Source: an uncultured Acidobacteriota bacterium
GTDB lineage: Bacteria; Acidobacteriota; Terriglobia; Bryobacterales; Bryobacteraceae
Assembly: GCA_937952345.1 (NCBI GenBank)
Contig: CALFYN010000990.1
Location: 1-8,706 of the forward strand
DNA length: 8,706 nucleotides
Reading direction: 5' to 3'
The translations under genes were made by a program, and so were the position numbers. Within the stretch, counting starts at the first letter, position 1; each line of letters starts with the position of its first letter. Below, piece by piece: positions 1-6,340 of this stretch. The notes below the pieces were generated by a model. That model searched no databases. It saw only the letters and a program-made list of their open reading frames with translations, and was not told where the DNA came from.

Positions 1-51
1 GGCTGGGATGGATCGCAGTTGAACGCGGACGGGACGCGGAACTCGGGCTGA
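1..51 (+). CDS. C-terminal end of an unidentified upstream gene (partial)
   Basis: Frame 1 reads GWDGSQLNADGTRNSG and stops at TGA (49-51). The short Gly/Asn/Asp-rich tail resembles the end of a real protein more than random frame, and the stop overlaps an ATG at 51 (TGATG). Only 16 codons are visible, so no family can be named. The next gene lies on the same strand 41 bases later if it starts at 93. Frame 3 is also open to the window edge, so an alternative is that the following gene begins upstream of the window and this frame is spurious. I favour the partial-gene reading because the frame-3 upstream residues do not look like a natural N-terminus. Confidence 0.45.
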   Translation, partial: GWDGSQLNADGTRNSG

Positions 52-92
52 TGGCCATGCGTGGCATCCTTTGGTTGATATGGCGGCTTAGT

Positions 93-1520
93 ATGATCGT
101 CTACGAAATCGAACCGACACAAACGGACTACCTGCTGCAGGAAGACATCAAGGTCAAACTGCGGATCGAGAACCAGGGAACGGAGATGGTGGAAGTGCCG
201 GATCCGCGGCGGGCGGCGAACAGCCAGCCGGTGTATGGGCTGGCCGGCCCGGCGGTGGAGCAGCCGATGATGTTCAGCAACTGGACGCGGCATGGAGACG
301 GCGAAGCGCCGCCGCTCGAGATGATGCCGGTGGGGCCAGGGGAGACGTGGACAGGGGAATCGCGGCTGAACCGGCTGGTGCGGATCGAGCGCACGGGCGA
401 GTACCGGCTGGGATCGATGCTGGCGTGGCAGAACGAGCGGGTACGTGCGGCGGACCGGACGTTCCGGCTGCACCGGCCGGATCCGGTGTCGCTGCATATC
501 GGGCAGGGAGAGCGCCCATTTCAGCACGGGCAGGGGCAGATTGTGTTTCTGCAGCGGGAAACCGGCGCGACGGGGTTGTATGCGATCCAGTTCACGGAAT
601 CGGACCCGAGCAACAACGAAGTGGAAATGCAGGCGACGATGCGCCGGGCGACGGCGGGGGCGAATGCGACGGATGTGTTATGCCCGTGGACGAATACGCA
701 GCTTTTCGATGACTTGCTGCAATGGATCGTATGGCGGGAAGGGCGCACGTTGCGGGCGCTGAGCAGCGCGGAGAAGACAGCGTCGTCGTATGATTTTCCG
801 GTGGAGCCGGATTCGCTGGTGCGCCCGCCGTTGCAGGCTAAGGGCGGACCGGTGGAGGTGCTGGCGGTGAAGGGCAAGTCACTGACGATGGTGTCGATCG
901 CTCCCAAACTGGGATCGTCGCCGGCACTGGCATGGAGCGCGGAGTTGCCTGCCGCGCCAACGGCGATCACGGCGGCTTTGGGCAGCGTGGCGGGTGGGAG
1001 CGCGCGGCACATTGCATTCGCCGTTCGTCAGGGGAGCGGCACGGAACTGTTTCATGGAGAATATGCGGCGGAGGGTTTGGGCGCAGTAGAACGCCTGGCA
1101 CTGCCGGACGTGGACATGTGGGACGGGGCGCCTTTGACGATGGTGATTGGCGGGGACGGCGTGGCGCATGTGGCGATGTTTGGGCGGAGAGATGGGGGGA
1201 AGGGGCTGACGCTGGTGGAGGCGCGGTTTGCAAAGGGAAAGGCGGCGGAGGTGACGCGGCGCGAATTGCCGGAGATGGAAAAGGCTCCGCGGGAGGGGGC
1301 GATTCTGCTGGTGATGGAGGATGGGGCGATCGTACGGCGGGAGATCGTGGTGGCGGCGGATGGCGATGTGTGGAACCTGAGCCGGTCGGGGAAGTTCCTG
1401 CAGCTGGCTCCGCGGCGGGATTTTGTTTCGCCGGTGCGCGTGGTGCCGGGGTTGGAGTTGAGTTACGTGCTGTATCAGAATGCGGCGGGGGCGATACAGT
1501 TCGAGGCGTTACACCGGTAG
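93..1520 (+). CDS. Unknown protein with beta-sandwich-like N-terminus and beta-rich body
   Basis: The 475-residue product from ATG 93 belongs to no family I recognise. Residues 3-127 look like an immunoglobulin-type or BsuPI-like beta-sandwich: alternating strands (VYEIEP, DIKVKLRIENQG), a Pro/Gly-rich PGETWTGES turn at about 83-90, then GEYRLGSMLAWQNERV. Residues from about 128 to the end are beta-rich with many short strand-turn units (for example VEVLAVKGKSLTMVSIAP and DGVAHVAMFGRR), which would fit a beta-propeller; this is inference from the pattern only. ATG 93 was chosen because the conserved-looking domain starts right after it. An in-frame ATG at 51 would add MAMRGILWLIWRLS, a short hydrophobic stretch that is a poor signal peptide but could be a coupled start on the upstream TGA. 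Neither start has a convincing Shine-Dalgarno sequence; GGCGG at 82-86 is weak. Codons are strongly G-rich (GCG, CGG, GTG). The gene ends 16 bases from a convergent gene. Confidence 0.8.
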   Translation: MIVYEIEPTQTDYLLQEDIKVKLRIENQGTEMVEVPDPRRAANSQPVYGLAGPAVEQPMMFSNWTRHGDGEAPPLEMMPVGPGETWTGESRLNRLVRIERTGEYRLGSMLAWQNERVRAADRTFRLHRPDPVSLHIGQGERPFQHGQGQIVFLQRETGATGLYAIQFTESDPSNNEVEMQATMRRATAGANATDVLCPWTNTQLFDDLLQWIVWREGRTLRALSSAEKTASSYDFPVEPDSLVRPPLQAKGGPVEVLAVKGKSLTMVSIAPKLGSSPALAWSAELPAAPTAITAALGSVAGGSARHIAFAVRQGSGTELFHGEYAAEGLGAVERLALPDVDMWDGAPLTMVIGGDGVAHVAMFGRRDGGKGLTLVEARFAKGKAAEVTRRELPEMEKAPREGAILLVMEDGAIVRREIVVAADGDVWNLSRSGKFLQLAPRRDFVSPVRVVPGLELSYVLYQNAAGAIQFEALHR

Positions 1521-1540
1521 CGGGTTGGAATCGGCGCTAC
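1517..1540. repeat. Inverted repeat spanning both convergent stop codons
   Basis: GTAGCG (1517-1522) and CGCTAC (1535-1540) form a perfect 6-base inverted repeat with a 12-base loop. Each arm contains the TAG stop of one of the two convergent genes (1518-1520 on +, 1537-1539 on -). It could act as a weak two-way terminator, but there is no T-run after either arm, so it is not a standard intrinsic terminator. A chance 6-base repeat is possible. Confidence 0.3.
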
Positions 1541-4149
1541 ATGCCGAGTTGCTTGCGGATGGTGGAGAAATCGAAGGCGGCGTGGCCTTCGGCGCGTTCG
1601 CGTGCTTCGCGGTTTTCCATGGTGCGGAGAAGGTCTTCCAACTGGCGGCGTTTGGATTTCGAGCCAGCGGCTTCGCGCGGGGTCAGGCCGTCGAGAGCGG
1701 GAAGGGGCTGATCGACCCAGTCCGCGTAGTGTTTGCGCTTGAAATTGGCGATGATTTCGCGTTCGAGGTCTGGCGGCAGTTCAGGTGCCTTGGGCGGGCG
1801 GCGGTCGGGCTTTTTTTCGAAGGCTTCCCGTTTGATGGACTGTTGGGATTGGAAGGAGTCGCCCTGATGCTGGAGCCCTGCGCCGGCGATGGACTCGATG
1901 AGGCGGCGTCCGGTTTCGAGGCGGCGGCGAGAATTGCATTCGAGGCGGAGCCTGCCGTTGTGCATACTGAGGCGGCCGTAGGAGCGGCGCTCCTCGGCGG
2001 CGCCGGGTTCGAGCCATGCGAAGGAGTGGGTGGCGGGTTCGTCGTCGTCTTCGGCAACGAACGATGGTTCGGCTTCGATCGCGGCGAGGAGCGAGGTTTC
2101 GTCAATGATGCGGTATTGCGCGGTGGAGAATTCCAGTTCATCGCCTTCGGCGTTGACCATGGTCAGGCTGTCCCATTGTTGCCGGGAGAGTTCGTCGATG
2201 AGGCGATGGAAGCGGTGACTGTTGGCCGCGACGAAGGCGGCGGGGGAGATGCCGGCCGCGCGGCTTTCGTCGTCGATCCAAGCGGTGAGTTTGGGCAAGA
2301 GATTGCGGGGAACGGAGAGGCCGACTCCGGCGATGGACCAACGCCCCTCAGATCGATAGATGCGGCAGAGCATGCAATCCCACTGGACCAGCGAGCGGGA
2401 ACAACTGACGTCGTCCACGAAGAATTGATCTTCGGTGATGATGTTGCGGAGCTCGAGGCCTTTGCCGATCTGGACGCGCTGGACCTCCCAGATGCCGAAA
2501 CGGGCCTGACGCATGGACTCGAGGAGTTCGCGCTCGGCGGGGTTGATGCGCGCGGCGCGGCGGTGCAGGAATTCTTCGATGATCGTACGGGGGTTTGCGG
2601 AGGGGCGGTAGTCGAAGACGAACCATTCGAGGAAGCCGGCCCAGCGGGTTTCTTCGACGGAATCGTTCTCGTTGAGGTGAACGCCAAAGTAGAGGAGGAA
2701 GGCGTCCTGGAAGTCATGGCCATCTCGCCATAGCTTGATGGAGTCCAGCAATTCGCGGTGGACCTTCTGGTAGAGAGGCTCGTTGGCGGGCGGCTGTTGC
2801 GGGGCGACTCCGGAGCGTTCGGATTGTTCATCCTCTTGCAGGTGGCACTTTTTGTATTTCTTGCCGCTGCCGCACCAGCAAGGGTCGTTGCGTCCGGGTT
2901 TGGGTAGGGAGATCACAGGCTGGACCGGTTCGTCGAAGTCGTCGAAGTCGTCGTCTTCTTCGAAGTCATCGTCAAGTTCGTCGTCTTCATCCGGCATGAG
3001 GATGAGATCCTGGCAGATTTCCTGGATGGTGAGGCCGGGGATTTCTTCCTCGATGAGTCTGGACCGGAAGATCTCGCTGGGATTGGCGTCGAGCAATGCA
3101 CGGTCCCGCTTGGGAAGGTGGCTCCGGTATTGGCGGCGGAGCTGGTCGGCCATGCCGGTCTGGTTCCGGTTGCGCAGCGATTCGATGACGAAGGCGAGGA
3201 GATAGGCGGCGCTTTCGTCACGAGCGAAAGCGGGGAATCCTTCCACAAGTGCGGTGAATGCGGCGGCGATACCGGGGATATCCGGGAGCGCATCGATTTG
3301 CTCGGCGAGTGCGCAACGCAGAGACACGTCTTCGGTGGCCGCGGCGGCGTGGAGCTTGGCGAGGATTTGCTCGGGAAGCCGTTGACCCATTCTCCAGACG
3401 GCCCAATTGGAGTGGAGGTTGGCGTTGAGATCGTCGTGGTCGATGAGTTCGAGGAGGCCATCGAGGTACTCGGGGCCGGCGGTTTCTCCGATGAGGGCGA
3501 GGATCATACCGAAGGCCTCCGGTTGGAGGGTGGAGGGGAACTCAGCCCATTCCCGCAGCGCGGCGAGCCAGAGGGGAAGGAGACGTTCGGAATGAGAGAG
3601 GAGTTCGCGGAGCAGGCTGTCGTCGAGCCCTTCGGCGGCGTGACGTTGGAGGTTGTTGAGAAGCTGGTAGGGGAGAAGGCGGCCGCGCAGTTCGGAGGAG
3701 GGCTGAAAACCACCTTCCTGCGCGGTGGCGAGCAGTCTGAATGTGAAGGGATCTCCGATGTCCAATTCCGGCGGCCCTGGAATCTCGTCGAACATGGTGA
3801 TGACCTCGGCGGGAACCGTTTCATAGAACGACAGCTTCCAAGTGCCGAGTAAGAACATGTATGCGGCGAGGGGATCGTCCGCGTGCTGTTTGCGGATGAC
3901 GTCGTTTAGAGAGAAGTAGGGGACGTGGCTGCACGGCAGGCGTTGGAGGGCGTTCCAGTAGCAGGACTCGGCAGCGGGGAAATCGCCGGCTTGTGCCTTG
4001 CCGTTGCCGAGGAGGATGTAGCCGCCGCCGAAATCGGGGTCGGCCTCGATGAGTTGGGCGCCCGCTTCGGCTTCGTTGAGCGGGCGATCCTGGTATTCGG
4101 AGGCAATTTCCTTGCGGCGTTGGCGGATGGGATCGGGGGTGAAGATCAT
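1537..4149 (-). CDS. Large SEC-C zinc-motif protein
   Basis: The 870-residue protein carries a textbook SEC-C motif, PGRNDPCWCGSGKKYKKCH, at residues 418-436; the metal ligands should be C424, C426, C435 and H436. In SecA and relatives this motif binds zinc and contacts partner proteins. Residues about 30-72 look like a TPR-type helical pair (LIEADPDFGGGYILLGNGKA, then FPAAESCYWNAL). Residues about 75-380 are mostly helical. Residues 385-407 are an acidic run of Asp, Glu and Phe just before SEC-C. The second half has a mixed region, and the end carries WVDQPLPALDGLTPREAA (811-828) followed by a basic helix, a motif I associate with other bacterial SEC-C proteins. There is no signal peptide or membrane segment, so it should be cytoplasmic. 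The ATG lies only 6 bases after the sulfatase stop with no Shine-Dalgarno site, so translation is probably coupled. Its role is unknown; a chaperone, adaptor or regulator is possible. Long open frames on the opposite strand are shadows. Confidence 0.88.
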   Translation of the reverse strand: MIFTPDPIRQRRKEIASEYQDRPLNEAEAGAQLIEADPDFGGGYILLGNGKAQAGDFPAAESCYWNALQRLPCSHVPYFSLNDVIRKQHADDPLAAYMFLLGTWKLSFYETVPAEVITMFDEIPGPPELDIGDPFTFRLLATAQEGGFQPSSELRGRLLPYQLLNNLQRHAAEGLDDSLLRELLSHSERLLPLWLAALREWAEFPSTLQPEAFGMILALIGETAGPEYLDGLLELIDHDDLNANLHSNWAVWRMGQRLPEQILAKLHAAAATEDVSLRCALAEQIDALPDIPGIAAAFTALVEGFPAFARDESAAYLLAFVIESLRNRNQTGMADQLRRQYRSHLPKRDRALLDANPSEIFRSRLIEEEIPGLTIQEICQDLILMPDEDDELDDDFEEDDDFDDFDEPVQPVISLPKPGRNDPCWCGSGKKYKKCHLQEDEQSERSGVAPQQPPANEPLYQKVHRELLDSIKLWRDGHDFQDAFLLYFGVHLNENDSVEETRWAGFLEWFVFDYRPSANPRTIIEEFLHRRAARINPAERELLESMRQARFGIWEVQRVQIGKGLELRNIITEDQFFVDDVSCSRSLVQWDCMLCRIYRSEGRWSIAGVGLSVPRNLLPKLTAWIDDESRAAGISPAAFVAANSHRFHRLIDELSRQQWDSLTMVNAEGDELEFSTAQYRIIDETSLLAAIEAEPSFVAEDDDEPATHSFAWLEPGAAEERRSYGRLSMHNGRLRLECNSRRRLETGRRLIESIAGAGLQHQGDSFQSQQSIKREAFEKKPDRRPPKAPELPPDLEREIIANFKRKHYADWVDQPLPALDGLTPREAAGSKSKRRQLEDLLRTMENREARERAEGHAAFDFSTIRKQLGM
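2931..2993. repeat. Low-complexity triplet tract inside the SEC-C gene
   Basis: The tract is built from near-repeats of GTCGAA, GTC and TTC on the + strand and encodes an Asp/Glu/Phe run on the - strand just ahead of the SEC-C motif. All length changes by multiples of three would keep the frame, so the acidic linker can vary in length by slippage. It is probably a flexible linker rather than a regulatory repeat. Confidence 0.6.
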
Positions 4150-4155
4150 GGCGGT

Positions 4156-5667
4156 TCAAGGGCGTGAGCGCGGGTTGGCCTTTACCTTTTCGAGCAGCGC
4201 TTTGAGTTCCTGGACTTTGTCGGGCATTTGCGAGGCGAGGTTGGTTTTTTCGCCGATGTCGGTGGTGACGCGGTATAGCTGCGGCGCATCGCCGCCGCCC
4301 ATTTCGGTGTTGGTATTTTTGTTGAAGAGGGGGCCGGAGTTGGCCTCGATCAACTTGTACTCGCCCTTGCGCATGGAGAGGGCGCGGGCGTGTTCGACGA
4401 TCCATTCGCGGCCTTGCTTGGACTCGCCGAGCAGAGCGGGGAGTACGTTAAAGCTGTCGGGGGCAGCGTCGCCCGCGAGTTTCTGGCCGGTGAGGGAAGC
4501 GAGTGAGGCGAAGAAATCCTGCTGTCCGATGATGGCGTGGGAGACACCGGGTTTGATCCGGGCGGGCCAGCGGGTGATCATCGGCACGCGGGTACCGCCT
4601 TCGAAGTTACTGTACTTGCCACCGCGGAGTGGGCCGGCGGGCTTGTGATCGCCGAGTTTCTCGACCGCTTCATCCTTGTAGCCGTCGTCGACGACGGGGC
4701 CGTTGTCGCTGGAAAAAATGACGAGGGTGTTGTTCGTCAAGCCGCGCTTGTCGAGGTGGTCGAGGAGGCGGCCGACAGTCCAATCGAGTTCGGCCATGGC
4801 GTCTCCGCGCGGACCCATCGGGGTTTTGCCTTTGAATTGGGGATTGGGGAGACGGGGGACGTGGATGTCGTGGGTGGCGAAGTAGAGGAAGAAAGGCTGC
4901 TTTGCGCTCTGGTCGATGAATTGGATGGCGGCGTCGGCGAAGGTGGCGGCCATGGTTTCGTCGTTCCAGAGGGCGGACTTGCCGCCGGTCATGTAGCCGA
5001 TGCGGCTGACGCCGTTGACGATGGCCATGTCGTGGCCGTGGCTGGGATGCATGCGGAGCAGTTCGGGGTTCTTGCGTCCGGTGGGTTCGTTGGCGATGGG
5101 CTTGGTGTAGTCGACGCGGATGGGATCTTTGGGGTCGAGGTTGAGGACGCGGCGATCCTTGACGTAGACGCAGGGGACGCGATCGCCGGTGGCGGGCATG
5201 AGGAAGGCGGAATCGAAGCCGATTTCGAGTGGGCCGGGCTTGATTTCAGTGTTCCAATCGACGTTGCCTGTGCCGAGTCCGAGGTGCCATTTACCGACGA
5301 CTCCGGTACGGTAGCCGGCTTGTTTGAGCATACCGGGGAGTGTGGGACGCTGGGGGTCGATGATGAGGCGGGCATCGCCGGGAAGGACGCCGGTGCCCTT
5401 TTTGCGCCAGGCGTATTCGCCGGTGAGCATGGAGTAGCGGCTGGGGGTGCAGGTGGCGGAGGAGGAGTGGGCGTCTGTGAAGCGGACACCGGCTTTGGCG
5501 AGACGATCGAGGTGCGGGGTTTTGACGCGAGTGGCTCCGTAGCACCCGACGTCGCCGTAGCCGCCGTCGTCGGCGTAGATGAGGCGGATATTCGGACGGG
5601 TTTCGGCTCCGAGAGCTTGGCAGGCTGCGGCGCCAGCGGCGAGGTTGAAGAAAGTACGACGATTCAT
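4156..5667 (-). CDS. Exported type I (formylglycine) sulfatase, arylsulfatase family
   Basis: The 503-residue enzyme should hydrolyse sulfate esters outside the cytoplasm; the substrate cannot be read from the sequence. The signature C73-TPSR-x3-LTG (73-83) matches the Cys-type sulfatase motif, in which Cys becomes the catalytic formylglycine. Expected calcium and active-site residues are visible: D33-D34 in YADDGGYGD, K126 and H128 in GKWHLG, H266 in THDIHVP, D320-N321 in SSDNG, and K351 in RGGKYSNFEGGTRVP. The N-terminus NRRTFF followed by a short Ala-rich stretch to ALGA is a Tat-type signal, which fits export after folding and Cys modification. Cys16 gives a poor lipobox, so a lipoprotein is less likely. 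The start at 5667 is fixed by AGGAG nine bases upstream; a longer open frame from TTG 5934 is a shadow of the preceding gene. No maturase (formylglycine-generating enzyme or anSME) lies in the window. The length is normal for the family. Confidence 0.95.
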   Translation of the reverse strand: MNRRTFFNLAAGAAACQALGAETRPNIRLIYADDGGYGDVGCYGATRVKTPHLDRLAKAGVRFTDAHSSSATCTPSRYSMLTGEYAWRKKGTGVLPGDARLIIDPQRPTLPGMLKQAGYRTGVVGKWHLGLGTGNVDWNTEIKPGPLEIGFDSAFLMPATGDRVPCVYVKDRRVLNLDPKDPIRVDYTKPIANEPTGRKNPELLRMHPSHGHDMAIVNGVSRIGYMTGGKSALWNDETMAATFADAAIQFIDQSAKQPFFLYFATHDIHVPRLPNPQFKGKTPMGPRGDAMAELDWTVGRLLDHLDKRGLTNNTLVIFSSDNGPVVDDGYKDEAVEKLGDHKPAGPLRGGKYSNFEGGTRVPMITRWPARIKPGVSHAIIGQQDFFASLASLTGQKLAGDAAPDSFNVLPALLGESKQGREWIVEHARALSMRKGEYKLIEANSGPLFNKNTNTEMGGGDAPQLYRVTTDIGEKTNLASQMPDKVQELKALLEKVKANPRSRP

Positions 5668-5676
5668 GATGTCAGG

Positions 5677-5681
5677 CTCCT
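5677..5681 (-). promoter_or_regulatory. Ribosome binding site of the sulfatase
   Basis: AGGAG on the - strand lies 9 bases before ATG 5667. It decides this start over the in-frame open extension to 5934 and puts the Tat motif at residues 2-7, where it belongs. Confidence 0.85.
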
Positions 5682-5688
5682 GAAGGGG

Positions 5689-5706
5689 GAAGTCATTGGA
5701 GACTTC
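5689..5706. repeat. Short hairpin ahead of the sulfatase ribosome binding site
   Basis: GAAGTC (5689-5694) and GACTTC (5701-5706) form a perfect 6-base inverted repeat with a 6-base loop. On the - strand it sits 7 bases before the AGGAG of the sulfatase. A GATAAT (-10-like, 5718 to 5713 on -) lies directly upstream, so a transcript begun there would open with this hairpin; no -35 element is seen. Read on the + strand the arm is followed by GTTTTTATT, which looks like a weak intrinsic terminator for antisense transcripts. The stem is short, so chance is possible. Confidence 0.35.
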
Positions 5707-5713
5707 GTTTTTA

Positions 5714-5917
5714 TTATCCTCTGGAGCGGTGGGATGGGGGTGTGCTGGTGGCGGTGTCAGTGCGGGTGTTCGAGTAGTCGCGGAGAACGGCTTTGGCGGT
5801 GGCATGGTCTCCGTTGAAGATGCAATCGACGGCCTCGCGCAGGAGGGCGTGGCGGAAACGGGGATCGTGCTGCATCCGTGCGCGGATGGTCTCCTTGAAA
5901 TCATGGGTAAGGGGCAT
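5714..5917 (-). pseudogene. Truncated addiction-module-type DNA-binding regulator
   Basis: The 67-residue product begins MPLTHDFKETIRARMQHDP and continues through ALLREAVDCIFNGD and AKAVLRDY. This closely resembles the N-terminal half of short (about 95-100 residues) antitoxin-like regulators of addiction modules, from my memory of the family consensus (LTRDFKET, DPxFRxALLxEA, GDxxTGKAVLRDYINATxGF). In those the helix-turn-helix follows the LRDY segment. Here the frame departs after LRDY into a Ser/Thr/Pro/Arg-rich tail of about 19 residues and ends in tandem TAA stops (5716-5711), so the DNA-binding half is missing. No other frame restores it, because the sulfatase begins 46 bases later. ATG 5917 lies 17 bases after the stop of the 130-residue gene with only a weak GAAAG ahead of it. 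It could still be expressed as a shortened protein, but the N-terminal conservation followed by random-looking tail suggests a deletion remnant. Confidence 0.65.
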
Positions 5918-5934
5918 CTTTCGTTCGTTTTCAA

Positions 5935-6327
5935 TCAGCCCAGCCGTTTGAGATGCGCGGCGGGCTCAAACGATTTCAATTCTTGAAACCAGAGCAGGTT
6001 CGCCAGTAGGTACGTTGGCCCTTCGAAGCGCAGAGTCCTCACGCTATCGCCTTGCTCGATACGAACATCGAAGGGCAACATCGCCTGTTCGGGCTGAGTC
6101 GCCGCCAGGAACGCATTACGGAAAAAGTACCTGTACAGTACGCCGGGCATGGAATCAAATGGTCTGGTATTCAGAACGCGCCTCAGCGCGAAGTATCCGG
6201 CGGCAGATACACCAAACTCGAACGTCGCGCTTTCAGACGGATGAACGATACGCACAACGCCGAAATAATGGCCGTCCCGCTCGCAAAGATTCAGAATTTC
6301 CGGATACCCGTCGTGGTTGTCTCTCAT
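5935..6327 (-). CDS. Unknown 130-residue protein, possible module partner of the truncated regulator
   Basis: I do not recognise this family. The N-terminal half is beta-rich (HYFGVVRIVHP, ATFEFGVSAAGYFALRRVL). The middle holds a conserved-looking aromatic stretch, PGVLYRYFFRNAFLAA, and the end is mixed (GPTYLLANLLWFQELKSFEPAAHLKRLG). There is no signal peptide or clear membrane span, so it should be cytoplasmic. It precedes a regulator-like gene by 17 bases, the gene order of toxin-first addiction modules, but it shows no RelE, HigB or PIN features, so a toxin role is only a guess. It starts 13 bases after the stop of the BamE-like gene, with no Shine-Dalgarno site. Its composition differs from its neighbours: I count 197 G+C in the 360 bases 5941-6300 (55%), against 65-68% in two 60-base blocks of the sulfatase, and the usual G-over-C excess of the + strand is lost. 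This suggests later acquisition. Confidence 0.75.
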   Translation of the reverse strand: MRDNHDGYPEILNLCERDGHYFGVVRIVHPSESATFEFGVSAAGYFALRRVLNTRPFDSMPGVLYRYFFRNAFLAATQPEQAMLPFDVRIEQGDSVRTLRFEGPTYLLANLLWFQELKSFEPAAHLKRLG

Positions 6328-6340
6328 ACGGCGAGCGCAG

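Noticed and set aside
1480..2733. Open frame of 417 codons on the + strand
   Set aside because: It lies opposite the SEC-C gene, which has a clear motif and normal protein character. The + frame is Gly/Glu/Val/Ala/Phe-rich shadow sequence typical of high-GC antisense frames and has no recognisable domain.
2931..2993. Triplet tract considered as a CRISPR-like or regulatory repeat
   Set aside because: The units are not separated by spacers and simply encode an acidic linker in frame with the SEC-C protein.
3118..3852. Open frame of 244 codons on the + strand
   Set aside because: Antisense to the helical N-terminal half of the SEC-C gene; Gly/Glu/Val-rich with no domain and no start signal.
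4537..5817. Open frame of 426 codons on the + strand
   Set aside because: Antisense to the sulfatase, whose catalytic motifs are intact; the + frame is a Gly/Val/Asp/Ala-rich shadow.
5668..5934. 89-codon N-terminal extension of the sulfatase from TTG 5934
   Set aside because: Ser/Thr/Pro-rich random-looking sequence that overlaps the regulator remnant; the Tat signal and AGGAG place the true start at 5667.
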